64,000 nt of DNA from Calvatia gigantea (GCA_025093985.1 JACAAK010000009.1:1302001-1366000); one strand, 5' to 3'. Shown: positions 12,604 through 23,591, counted from the stretch's first letter. The notes: generated from the sequence alone by a model not told the origin. A program made the numbers and translations.

Positions 12604-14265
12604 ATGGGCTGCTGCTTCTCTGAACCAGTCGACTTTACCGGAGAGGTCAACCTCTTTCACTTTGATCTTCACCGTGCCGTTGGCAAGGGTGCGTTTGGCA
12701 AGGTTAGTCGCTACATTAACGTCCTTCACCCACCCTTTGACATCTTTCGCCTTTCACCAACCTCTAGGTGCGGGTCGTCGAACACAAACGCTCCAAAAAA
12801 CTATACGCTCTCAAGTACATCGAAAAGTCACGGTGCATCCGCCAAAAGGCCATCGCTAATGTAATTCAGGAGCGTCGTCTCCTTGAAGAGGTCCGTGTCC
12901 AGATACATACGACATCACCCAGCTCATCTCACTCGCCATACCTCTCAGATTGACCACCCATTCATCGTCAATCTCCGTTATGCTTTTCAGGACGATACTA
13001 ATTGCTTCTTCGTCCTCGACCTCATGTTGGGAGGTGACCTACGGTGTACGAAGCTTCTTAAATCACGTTGGTCATCGAATTCTGATGTTCCATTATGCAG
13101 TCCATTTGGAACGGCGGGGATACATCCAAGAGGACATAGTCATGTTCTGGGTTTCAGAACTATCCTCCGCTCTCGATTACTTGCACCGTCAGCGCATTAT
13201 CCACCGGTACGTCTGTCAATCATTGTTGATTATCACCTTGTTGACTATGTTTGTAGAGACCTGAAACCTGACAACATCCTTCTTGATGCTTCAGGCCACG
13301 CGCACATCACAGATTTCAACGTCGCTATTCACTATTCTGAAAAAAGGTTACACACAAGCGTCGCAGGTAGTATGGCCTACATGGCACCGCAAGTCGTCGG
13401 CCGCAAAGGTTATAACTGGGCTATTGACTGGTGGAGTCTCGGTGTCACAGCATACGAACTCCTATTCCATAAACGACCGTTCGATGGCCGTAATGCGGAG
13501 AAGATGACCCAATCCATTCTGAAAAACCCTCTGAAGTTCCCTGATGATGCGCACACACGCTGCAGTGATGCGGGTCTCTCTGCCCTAAGAGGGGTGGGTT
13601 TCATATTTGTCCTCCTGCTTAGGGGTCCCTCGTTCTAACTATGTTTCACAGCTCATTGACAAAGATCCCCATACACGCTTGGGCTGTCGGCCGAATGGCC
13701 TCGGGTTTGAGGATGTTCGTAACCATCCATGGTTCTCAAGCATTGATTGGGATGCTCTGGAAGCAAAAGAATGTCAACCACCGTTCGTTCCAGATGTGAG
13801 TCTTCCGCCATGATTTCACATGCCTCAGAGATAATGACTCGACGTTCCCACAGATGAAACAAGCGAATTTTGATGTGTCACACGAACTCGATGAATTCTT
13901 GATGGTCGAGAAGCCGTTGACACATTCCAAGCGGAAAGCCAATCCCGACCTTGAGAAGATGGGGCCCGAGCTCCGACAACTAGAAGAACAGTAAGCACAG
14001 CTTTAGCTGAAATTGGGTATGCTCGGATGGCTAATTAAAAAACAGGTTCACTGTCTATGACTTCTCCACGTCCAAGCGGATATCCTACTACCCACACAAC
14101 CAGGCAATTGGAACAGAAACAACAAGCACCGACAGGTCGATAACGGGGACCCTGGTCCCGACAGCTACCATTGTTGAGCGCTCACAAGCCGGATCGCCTT
14201 TGCTCGATACTGATCACCGCCACATGTCAACAATCCCACCTTCTCGGGGACCTGCTTCGCTCTAA
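12604..14265 (+). CDS. Serine/threonine protein kinase, YANK/STK32 type (AGC group)
   Basis: A protein kinase whose N-terminus MGCC predicts myristoylation plus palmitoylation, so membrane attachment. Motifs in order: glycine loop GKGAFGKV, catalytic lysine in YALKYIEK, DHPFIVNLRYAFQDD, HRDLKPDNILLD, metal-binding DFN (instead of DFG) at about 13310, activation segment end APQ (instead of APE) at about 13390, then DWWSLGVTAYELL. A C-terminal AGC-like tail reads INWDALEAKECQPPFVPD-style text followed by FTVYDFSTSKR. DFN is normal in animal STK32 kinases; APQ is not. Introns are short and all splice in frame (for example 12701-12766 and 13206-13258). The gene reads intact to the TAA at 14265. 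The physiological role of this family in fungi is not known to me. Confidence 0.85.
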
Positions 14266-15239
14266 TACATTTGCAATTGTACTCTGTAGGTGCCTCGTGG
14301 CTCCCCCTGCCAACACTTCTGACGAAGACCCACAGATCGTCAGCCTGTTTTGCAACCTACCCTTATGCTCCCCTTAATTCTTCAACACTACCTTGTACTT
14401 CTTAGTTTGGTGCCTTTGGATTGGACGGACAACCCGGGAAAACCACCTTCCACGTCGCATGCTTTCCGTAACGTTCTCGCGATGATCTTATGCACAACCT
14501 CTCGCTTCTCTTTCTGAGTGCTCCACTCTTTCTTGACACATTAACTTCCATAGCATCGTTCATAACCTTGATTCGCTTCATGCGCTAGTACTCGCTCTTT
14601 CGTCCGCCTTATATTCTTGTTGACATTCATTTTCATTTCTGGTTGACTTGTGTTGTTTTAATATCAGCATTTACTTACATGGTCTATTGCCATCCATTAA
14701 ACATTCACTATAAATAGATCCACAAAGCAAAAGGATTGTAATTTGAAGGTTTTTTTTCTATCCCGCTCCCCATATCACCTTCATGAAAAACGGTCAAATG
14801 AAATGTATCTGGCCTCCGAAATCAACAAAAACTTAGTCCAAAGCCGGGCGTACCTAGAAACGGTGAAGGTATGTTCTCCGTTCAACTCGGGACAAGACTT
14901 GAAGAACCCCTGCATCATCGGTGACGGTGTTGTTTACCGAGAATGTTCTACAATTAGATTTTGACTCAGTATTCCTAATCACATCCTCTCGCAGTCTTAC
15001 TGACTCCTGGCTACCCCATTTTCATCCATATGCTCCACTTTTAGTATTCTTCATGACTCTTACCACAGTACGACTCCAGCCATCCCTCCAGTATATAAAC
15101 CCCTTGACGTAGTAGATAATCCTTAGCTTCATAGCCTATCTATTGGCTTGAGTGACTCTTCTTCCCCATCCTATAACTGAGCCAGTCTTACTGGTAGCAA
15201 TGACCCTCGAGATGAGGATTGGATCCCTCCTAAACCGTG
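14266..15239. other. Intergenic, contains copy A of a direct repeat
   Basis: No gene supported. It holds the 3' flank of the kinase and repeat copy A (14562-14705). The open frames here are short and without motifs. Confidence 0.55.
14562..14705 (+). repeat. Imperfect direct repeat, copy A
   Basis: It begins with the 15-mer ATAACCTTGATTCGC, has a 47-base insertion relative to copy B, then 82 bases of which about 68 match copy B at 16311-16392. The exact core TTGTTTTAATATCAGCATTT is shared. The copies are in the same orientation about 1.7 kb apart, on either side of the degenerate transposon-like region. Confidence 0.75.
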
Positions 15240-16298
15240 ATGGCGAAAAGCAAGAAAACGAAAGGGTGAGTAGATTATTTGTGAAACAAATAATGCTGAA
15301 AACTTAACATGCTATCTCAAAGGCCACCCGAAGGCATATGTGAAAGGACCCAATACTGGGAGCAATAAGCTGATGCCTGACCCTAAACTCCCTCGCAGGT
15401 GTGAGTAGAAAAACCTACATGTCTTGGCCCTTGGGGCTTGAAATGACTTTTCCACATTACCGACATCGTCGGACACAAGTTACCCTTGTGGAAGACGAAA
15501 CACATCTTGCTGATCTTTCCTTGGTGCCTGCTCATTTACTGACTGTCTCGTTTCATTTATGTCGGAAAAATCCGAAATCCATTATAACGCTGTCACGGTT
15601 ATAGCCATTTCAAAAGTCGTTGTAAATTATGTTGTGGCGGAGTTACAATGAGTTTACTTAATTTTAATGCCAAATTCGGCAATGTAACGGCAGGTATAAG
15701 GTAGGATGTGACGGACTAACTGCAGTATTGTAACACATTGTAACTCTCAGAATTGACTGAGGTGTTACAACGCAATATAATGTATTATAATGCTTTTCGG
15801 GTTTTTCCGACATAGGTGTACCCAACGGGTAAAAGGCGTCATACTGTTGAATGGGCTTTATATCACTCACACTCCCCCATCGACAAGAGAGGGTGGACGA
15901 CGAGGAGGGTAGTGAACTTTGAAGAGGAGCCGCCGGTGGGCCCAGGAATGGATGAAGAAATAGCAGCAGTTAACGGCGAAATGGTTGCCACTTGCAACAA
16001 TGGTGTTGTTTATGAGGGGGATCAAACCCCTTCAACTCAACCAGAATGCCAGGAAGACCAATGTGGCCGGCTCAAACAAATGTAAACGTGATGTTGGTGA
16101 TATTGGCGAAGACGGCCCTGGGGACTCAGACAACGGGGAGGATGAAGGACCGGCAATGGAGGCATGGGAAGAGGAGCTCAACGAGAATGTCGCACCACCA
16201 AGGCCGAGATCTGAAGCTGGGACAAGTTGCGAGAACAGATTAAAGCTGATCTTGAGCTTAAGTCACACTACAAGTCACCTCCTGTGTCTCGAAAATAA
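15240..16298 (+). pseudogene. Degenerate multi-exon gene, probably the N-terminal part of a transposon-encoded protein
   Basis: Coding-like blocks lie in order on one strand but cannot be joined in a single frame. They are MAKSKKTKG (15240), HPKAYVKGPNTGSNKLMPDPKLPRR (15323-15400), VYPTGKRRHTVEWALYHSHSP and DKRGWTTRRVVNFEEEPPVGPG (15816-16060), the acidic GDIGEDGPGDSDNGEDEGP, and WDKLREQIKADLELKSHYK ending at TAA 16298. Frames shift between the first two blocks and again near 16050, and a MITE sits at the start of the third block. The closing block resembles, as far as I remember, the N-terminal region of transposase-like proteins that are abundant in Agaricomycetes, which would then continue for hundreds of residues. 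That assignment is tentative. No catalytic domain remains. Confidence 0.45.
15560..15812. mobile_element. MITE, 253 bp, with TA target-site duplication
   Basis: The left end reads TGTCGGAAAAATCCGAAA. The reverse complement of the right end reads TGTCGGAAAAACCCGAAA, and similarity continues to CATTATAA, giving terminal inverted repeats of about 28 bases. Each end is flanked by TA (15558-15559 and 15813-15814), as for Tc1/mariner-type insertions. The interior has no open frame and several GTTGTAA/TTACAA motifs. Size, inverted ends and TA duplication fit a non-autonomous DNA transposon. Confidence 0.85.
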
Positions 16299-16392
16299 CC
16301 TTGATTCGCACATTCATTTTTATTTACGGTCAACATGTGTTGTTTTAATATCAGCATTTACTTTCATAGTTCATTGCTATCAACCAAACATT
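16295..16392 (+). repeat. Imperfect direct repeat, copy B
   Basis: Same-orientation partner of copy A (14562-14705). It overlaps the TAA of the degenerate gene, starts with the exact 15-mer ATAACCTTGATTCGC, and carries the 82-base body at 16311-16392. Confidence 0.75.
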
Positions 16393-16659
16393 TGTCGTGC
16401 ACACTGCTTGTGGTATATATGAGTGCGGACATGTGCGTTTAGTGTGTAATGATCTATTCCATAAGACAAATCAAGTACCATAAACGGCTTGTGGTGTCGG
16501 TGTCACAATTGGACGTATCGCCAAATCAGATCGGTCTTGCAATCGGTGGCCCTTGGCCAACAACACTACCTTGGGCGAGTATCCGACGACCGACTCACTT
16601 TGACTTGGTCTTATTCCCATTCCCACCCGCTCTGCTGAGAATCAATTACATACCTAACA

Positions 16660-17846
16660 ATGGCGAAGATAGTTACGCTCAACGACCTCCCAACTGTGAG
16701 ACAGTTGCTAAAGAACGGCGTGGTGAAGAAATCGGAAGAAGTTAAAGATGACCTAAAGCCAAACGATAAGTTGTTGGATAAGGTATCTTTTTGGTGAGCC
16801 TTTTGTGTAAGACTCCTTTTATTTACAGCTCACAAATGGATTTGTCTGTCACTGGCGATCCTGCTGACGGTCATTGTTTTAGCCGAGGGGACATCACTGT
16901 TATTGATGTTGATGCCATCGTCAATGCCGCGAATAAGAGCCTGCTAGGTCCGATTCAAGCGTTTCTGTCCCTATAGTTGTACTAATAATGATCCCATGCA
17001 GGCGGTGGAGGTGGTACGCCCCCATCTTGGTTTCCTCTGCTGGACCAAACTAATGAGGTCCTATTGGAATTCTAGTCGACGGTGCGATTCATAGCGCAGC
17101 TGGACCCAAATTACTGGAAGAATGTATGTTGGGTTGTCGTGCTGTGACGAGTGGCGCGATTTGCCGTGCCAGCTCCCCAGATTTATACGTCTTACACACT
17201 GATAATAGGTCGAAAACTTGACGGATGTGATACCGGAGACGCCAAACTAACAAGGGGTTATGAGCTCCCTGCGTGAGTCTCGGGAAATTCATCTACTCTC
17301 CGCCTATTCAGAACTGACTCGTCCTAGTCGTTATGTAATCCACACGGTTGGGCCTGTCTATTACTCGGGGAACAAAGATATCAGGGAGGAGCAACTATCT
17401 TTGTGTTACAGAAGGAGTTTGGAAATTGCTGTCGAGCATAACTTGAAATCTATTGTGAGCGCTCTGGGGTCACAATTGCTTTTCAAGTTTAGTCTGATCT
17501 TTGCATGGAGGCATTCCCCTGTATCTCGACTGGCGTATATGGCTATCCTCATAGAGAGGCAGCTGGGGTGGCATTGTCAACAGTGAGGAAGTTCCTTGAA
17601 TCCGAGCAGGGGGAGCAGGTAAGGATAGCGTTCTTGAATCCTTCCATGGCAAAAAGCGCATACCCTTAATCTTGCATTCAGATTGATCGCGTTGCGTTTG
17701 TTGCATTCTTGGCACAAGATGACGATATATATAAGAACGTATTCTCTCCCAATCCTTTGTTTTCATATGTGCTAATTTTTGTTATTTACTTCAGGGAGCA
17801 GCTTCCCCAGTATTTCCCACCTGTCGAGGACGAAAGTACGTCGTAA
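16660..17846 (+). CDS. Macro-domain protein (ADP-ribose-binding / deacylating hydrolase)
   Basis: Predicted to bind ADP-ribose and remove it, or its O-acetyl form, as in the MacroD/YmdB group. The N-terminus MAKIVTLNDLPTVRQLLKNG precedes RGDITVIDVDAIVNAANKSLLG, GGGGVDGAIHSAAG, CDTGDAKLTRGYELP, RYVIHTVGPVYY and the phosphate-loop GVYGYPHREAAG; all hallmark motifs are present. An 89-base intron (16794-16882) joins VSFC to RGDI. The GGGG motif depends on a 12-base micro-exon at 17002-17013. The last intron joins DDDIYKN to QLPQYFPP. The frame closes at TAA 17844-17846. The same frame remains coding-like for 29 more codons (lysine- and acid-rich) to TAG at 17936, so this TAA may be a premature stop or an error. 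Confidence 0.85.
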
Positions 17847-17936
17847 GCGAGGAAAGTTCCCGTCAAGAAAAAAACAGAGGCCGTCAAAGGGGAAGATTTA
17901 ACAGAAAAGGACGAGGGCCCAGTACCTGAGGGATAG

Positions 17937-18714
17937 CGCTGCAAGATACTTCACACCCGGTCTCTGGTTTTACATCCTAGTTATTTTTACCAGTACGCCG
18001 TCTTGAAGTTTCTCGCTTGGTCATGTGCTTGCATTTCTTGTTCACTGCTGAGATATTGGAATAATAATAGACGCACTGGATTTTTTCGCGATCAGAAAGA
18101 GATCAAAATCAGGCTTCTTTTCAGTCAGATAACTGAGAGCACAGTCTGCGGGTGCCTCGGCTGGGGATAAGGCCCTTTTCTAAGTCAATTGCTTCTGTTG
18201 ATACGAATATAACAGGTTACGCATATCCCACGGAATGTTATCAAAATGGTACGCGAGTCGATGCCGTCATGATATGTGGAGCGGTTTCTCAAAGGAGGGG
18301 GGAAGTGCTCCGATCCTGAACGAGTTTGTACGCGATCCGGGCTCAAGAATTGTCACTGTGCTGACTTATGGGATCGCAGAGAGACACAGTGTAGACCAGG
18401 GTGAAAGTGGGGAAAGAGCGCGTGCCCATGCCGTCCCGTTGCCACTTAGCCGGACCGCGTTGTCGATAAACTGGTTTAGAGACGCACTCCCGTGATCACA
18501 GGACATACAATGGACTGTCTTCAGCTTAGGTTCTTGACCACATCCCCCGGAAATTCTCCGTGTTGGAAGGTTATCTTAGCCCCCTCAAGTGCCGCTTCGC
18601 GCTTACTGACTGGATATAAAGCGTTGGAGAGTTTCCGTTGGAGATGGGTTCCACCTTTGACGATTAACGCTTTCACGATATTCTCTGGTTCCTCTGGGTT
18701 GAACGATTACGAAG
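17937..18714. other. Intergenic, no gene seen
   Basis: Lies between the macro-domain gene and the sugar transporter. The open frames of 86-90 codons here lack motifs and overlap one another. The promoter of the transporter must lie in the right half. Confidence 0.5.
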
Positions 18715-21109
18715 ATGGGGCTTCTCTTCAATATCTTTGTCGCGGTGTTCTCATCTATTGGTGAGTACGCCCCAGAGTTGCGCACGACCCAAACGTTGAA
18801 AGGAGTGTGGCAGGTTCTTTTTTGTTTGGGTAGGGTTTTCTCAGCCCTTGTTTTAAGAAATGAATGAAGGTTAATTGCGTTGTTCGTGGTGTAGATATGA
18901 TAGGTGAGGATAGGCGCTGAACCTTGAGACTTCCGCTGAGGGGTGTTTGGAGTGGCATCATTGCCTCAGTCATTACAATGAAGCACTACAATGCACACTT
19001 CACTAATGACCCTGGTATTCAAGGAGCTGTTGTTTCGACTTTCAATGGTAAGCGGCATGTATTTTCTACTCTTCAATTTTGCTGACACCCAGTAGGTGGA
19101 TGCTTTTTTGGATCTGCTGCAGCCGGATGGTATTCCCGATCCTGTCCTATGTTGCTGGCAATACTCAGCTCTACGTACCTCTGACAGGTTCAACGACAAG
19201 TGGGGTAGAAAGCGCACGATCCAGGTGAGTGGAACTACCGCCTGTACGATTCTCGAATATGTGCGTTGATTTTGATCCTTCATTCTCCAGATTGGCTGTT
19301 TATTTGCGCTCTGGGGATGTGCAATGCAATCGGGTGCTCCTAACGTCGCTACGCTACTCATTGGTCGGATTATTGGCGGTCTCGCAATTGGGCAAGTCTT
19401 TCTTTCCCTCTCTGCCCGTCCACTTGATGATGACACTGATCTGTAGTGTGCTCTCAATGACGGTGCCGTTGTATAATGCAAGTGAAATTTAGTACCTATT
19501 TTCAAATTCCGTGACCTTATAATTATGGCCTGGTCAGACAGAGGTCGCTCCACCCAAGATTCGAGGTTTCCTCGTGGGTCTGACGCAACAGATGCTTGGG
19601 ATCGGGTTTATCGTAGCCAATTGGGTCAGTTGACGTACCCATTTTTCAGAACGGTCAACTTACCGATGAGCAGGTCGGCTATGGCGCACAGTTCATCGAT
19701 TCTGATGTATCGTGGCGACTTCCCCTTGGCCTTCAGGTTGGTGAATTTCCGCCGCTTATGCCCAAGACATCACTGATGTCTTCCCGTCGGCTATAGCTCG
19801 TCCCTGCTGGTTTGCTTTTGATCGGAATTCAATTCTTGCCTTATAGCCCCGTGAGTTTATACGCCATCGTGGCATGGTGCCCCTTTCCTGATATCAACTT
19901 CCGGTCCTAGCGGTGGCTGCTCGAGGTTGGAAGGGACGAGGAAGCCAAGGAAGTTGTATACTATCTGCATGGCAGCTCTGACGAAGGCCGCATTGCAGCG
20001 GAACAGGAGTACAGGGAAATGTATACAGCTATCAAGGCTGAGGCGGCTACGAGGAGTAGGCGGATCAGTGACCTTTGGGCGAGCAAGGCAATGATCCATA
20101 GAACACTTGTTGCATGTGGTGTCCAGGTTTTCACCCAGTTTACCGGAATTAATGGTGGGCACCTTATGAATGAGTTCTTGATAGCCAACTTACGAATGCT
20201 CTAGTTATCAACTATTTCGGGCCCCAAATGTATGCAAGCTTGGGTGTCACAGGTAGTAAAGCCCTCTTGGTCCAAGGGTATGTCGGTTTAGTCTTAATAC
20301 TCAATAACTGACGATGGTTTTAGGATTTATGGAGCTGTTGGGCCGATTGCCAACCTCTTGTGCGTATTCCTCACTATAACTTGGCGCCCGAAGCCTCTAA
20401 GCTTGGTTCCGCAGCTTCATCACCCTCATCCTTGATCGTGTTGGTCGCAAGAAGCCCCTCTTGTTTGGCGCTGCCAGCTTCGTTGTTCTTTATTCTATTT
20501 TGTCTGCCATCGTCGCGACCAACCCTCCATTGCCAGAGGGCTCAACGGGACACGTGAATGCCGCTGCTCAACGGTTAGTCTCATACCTTCACTCTCATTA
20601 ACGCCAACTGATTACAATGGGGCTTCCAGCGCCGGTATTGGAATGATCTTCCTGCTCAGTATCTTCTTCTCTTTGAGTTTCGGCCCTGTCAGCTGGGTGT
20701 TAGCGTCTGAGGTCTTCCCAACGAGTACCCGAGCCATCGGGACTAGTGTTGCTACCTGCTCCAACTGGGTACCTGCCTCGTTCATGCAATTGAGCTAAAG
20801 ACTGACACGAGGTTAGGCTTTCAACACGTTCATCGGACAAGTTTCGCCCTTGGCCATCAAGAATGTCAACTGGAAATTCTACATCTTGTTTATCTGTCTC
20901 AACCTCGTCGATTTCCTGCTTATCTTATTCTTCTTCCCTGAAACGAAAGGTGGGCCTTTTGCCCATACTTGGGCGGCCCTTAGGCTCACATCTTCTTTCT
21001 AGGGAAAACATTGGAAGCAATGAGTAAGGTCTTTGGTGATGAGGTAGACTCTGTAAGCCCAGGGGAAGGTACGCCTTCTGATGAGAAGGGAAGCATTGAG
21101 CGCACCTAG
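18715..21109 (+). CDS. MFS sugar transporter
   Basis: A 12-helix hexose/sugar:H+ symporter-type permease of the plasma membrane. Signatures: YDRGVWSGIIASVITM, GWFNDKWGRKRTIQ (loop 2-3 motif across a 58-base intron), GRIIGGLAIGVLSMTVPLYNA, APPKIRGFLVG, SWRLPLGLQ, FTQFTGINVINYFGP-type helix 7, LDRVGRKKPLL (loop 8-9), GPVSWVLASEVFPTSTRAIG and the end FFPETKGKTLEAMSKVFGD. About a dozen introns are present. One (19392-19446) uses a GC donor (GCAAGT..TAG). I could not find a clean splice between the first exon (MGLLFNIFVAVFSSIG) and the YDRG exon around 18760-18945; this may be a hidden micro-exon, an indel or real decay. The substrate cannot be read from sequence. Confidence 0.85.
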
Positions 21110-22069
21110 TTGGTTTAGGTGTTGTGTGTATGGGGGTGACGAAGCCGATGATGACAGCCACGAAAAAATGAATGTCATGTAGCCAAAAATGCAATCCAAT
21201 ATGAATGAATTCCTATTTCATGAGCTTGAAGGGGGTTTAAGCGCGGTCGTGCCTGTCGCGGGATGTCTTCATGCTTTCTATGAAACTAGCTTATCGAAAC
21301 CGTGAACAGTGCATCTATGTCATATGCACCCATCGCTTCCAAATGGATGGGTTTCACGTAAGGAAAGGCAGATGTCATGCCACGGGGATAGAAGCAAATG
21401 CATATTGTGATTTTGGATGCGCCAGTGGGAAAAGGCTATGGGCAGGAGAAGATATCTTATCTCATCGCCACAGGGCATGGTCCTCTGGGCACCGTTTTTT
21501 GTACATACACTGGATCTGTCAGTGCCAACCTGTCGCCCGTCTTACGAAAAGCCGACGTGTATTCTTGCTTTTCGAGAGTAACACAGGTAAGGCGGCTTAT
21601 CCATCTCCGAACAGTCTCCGACAGACCTCCGGGCTCCCATCTGATGACAGCATGCCTCGCTACACGTCCGCTTGCGTTCGGAGTGCATCTACGAGCAAGG
21701 CTCTACGGGGAAAGGGTATAAGGTGGTGTAACGCGCGCAGTGTGGTCCACCGAACCAGCCCCAACTCCGATCGCGTAAAGCCTGCCATGTACTCGAAAGT
21801 GGGTGGAAGAAAGGTTGATGTACGAAAATGGTTAGTGACCTGCCTGATTCGGTCGATTGGTTGTGTTGGAGTGAATGCAGTATTTGCATTTGCCCGGTAT
21901 AGGTATCACGGCACCTACAGTCGTCTGATGGTTCAGCGTTCAACTGTTGCTTCCGGTGTTTGAAGCTATCAGTATAGTTGTATTGGCCAAATTAGCTATA
22001 CAAATAGGTATCAGGCTTTTGTGTCTGTCTTGGCCTTTTTCTGCGAGCAGTTCCTCGTGTCAAGGAATG
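21110..22069. other. Convergent intergenic region, no gene supported
   Basis: It lies between the 3' ends of the sugar transporter and the Nop15 gene. A 230-codon open frame starts at 21271 on the + strand, but it has no recognisable domain, its composition is unlike the neighbours, and overlapping open frames exist. I see no transposon ends. Confidence 0.45.
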
Positions 22070-23485
22070 TCAATCGGCATTGAACAGGGCTGACTCAGCG
22101 TAACCAACAGCATCGAAATCATACTCGATGCCCAGGGCTTCCAGTTTTCTCTTCCTCTCATTCTGTCGTTTGAGCAACCGTCTATTCACTTTCACTCGTT
22201 CTCCTTCCGTTCGTGACTATATTCCATGAGTTCGGGTCTGCAAATTCAGTCAACTCAGAATAAAACACACTTTGTTATGTTGCACACGAACGATCCTGTC
22301 TCTCGGCACGACTCTCCACTTCCTATTCGCGCCAATCCATAGCTCAGGGTGGATCTCGTTCTTGGGTATGAGTTTGCATTTCAGAATGTGGCCAGTAAGG
22401 AGGTAGTTATCCATCGTTTCTGCAACGATCTGAGCTACGGAGGAAGAAGGCGAACTCGATAAAGCCGTAGTGTTTGCATTTTCCGGTCTAAGAAGACATG
22501 CATAAATGGTAATATGCTCGGAAAGAAGTGTGGGGGTGTGCATACCTTTTTGTTTCTCGAAACGCGAAGACGGGTGATATCGCCAAACTGGGAGAAATAA
22601 GATCGTAGTTGGACTTCGTAAAAACCATGTGGCAGGCGGCCAATATATACGACGCCGCGATCTTCGGTCTACACCATCCCATTAATTACAGGTGAAACGA
22701 GATCGGATAGAGAGATAGCGTACGGGTTGCCGCTTGGCTTTTTCAAGTTTCCGTTTGATAGATTCATCATCCTTCGCAACTGTTGGTAGTTTGCTAATCT
22801 CAAAAGCTGAAAGACCAGGTTTCTCCTCGCTTTCTTGGTCCTCGCCTGCATCCTCATCAGATGAATCTTCGTCATCTGTTGAAAAGCCGTGTAGATGGTC
22901 ATCCGAGGATGCAGCCTCTTCGTCATCAACTTCTTCAACGTCCTTTTCACTTCCATGCTCTTCTGCAGATTCAGAAGGTGCAAGCGAGGGTGGCTTCGCC
23001 TTTTTAGGTATGGATTTTTTGGTGGAGGAGGGAGTAAGTTGTGGCTGAGAGGACTGTTTTGATTTTGATTTCGCATTTGCGTTGGCAGAAATAAGTTGTG
23101 GAGGTTGCTTGGATGATGAAGTCTTTGGTTGGGGCTTTTTTGGTTGTTCGTCCTCCTCGTCGTTGTCTGATTCTGATTCGGAAGCGGCGGGAGGTGCGAG
23201 AACCTTTGGTTTGGAAGATTTCTTCTCCTTGGGCTGTTCGGTTTCCTTCGCCTTTGCTTTTGGTTTCGCCTTCTCTCCTTTTGTGATCTTAACAGGCTCC
23301 GCGAACGTCACTCTTGCTTTCTTGGCTTTGCCGGAGGGCTCATCTTCGCCCTTCTTCCGTTTTGGGGTTTCTGCAGGTGCAGGCTTTGTTGTTTGCGCCT
23401 TTTTATCATCCGCAGGTTTTTTACTTTTGAGTTGGGTTGCAGATGTGGTTTTTGTCTTTGCCTTCGTTGTAACAGTCGGCGCCAT
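22070..23485 (-). CDS. NOP15: Nop15/NIFK-type nucleolar RNA-binding protein
   Basis: Ribosome-biogenesis factor with one RRM, acting on pre-60S particles in the nucleolus. The first exon (23485 to about 22720) is a long Lys/Glu/Ser-rich disordered region beginning [14 protein letters not shown], with acidic serine clusters. The RRM follows: [13 protein letters not shown] with RNP2, [20 protein letters not shown], then [18 protein letters not shown] with RNP1, and [22 protein letters not shown]. That last segment is distinctive of the Nop15/NIFK family. After an intron of about 54 bases the tail reads [19 protein letters not shown] to ESALFNAD. Fungal Nop15 is usually shorter, but the long charged N-terminus is common in basidiomycete copies as far as I recall. 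Confidence 0.88.
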
Positions 23486-23591
23486 TTCTTGGGGAAGGAT
23501 AGGGAGGAGACAAGAAAAAGTCGCGATGTGATGGCAAGCAACACACAACAAATGACACTGACAACTGATCCCATCACACATTGATTTATGT
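23486..23591. promoter_or_regulatory. Very short divergent intergenic region (106 bp)
   Basis: It separates the start codons of the Nop15 gene (leftward) and the unknown gene at 23592 (rightward). Any promoter for both must be shared or overlap. No clear TATA box is visible on either strand. Confidence 0.5.

Noticed and set aside
19120..19222. Apparent frameshift in the sugar transporter between GSAAAG and FNDKWGRK
   Set aside because: A 58-base GT..AG intron with a CTGAC branch site joins the blocks in frame as GWFNDKWGRK.
21271..21963. 230-codon open frame on the + strand between the sugar transporter and Nop15
   Set aside because: No recognisable domain, overlapping alternative frames, and composition unlike neighbouring coding regions; likely chance.
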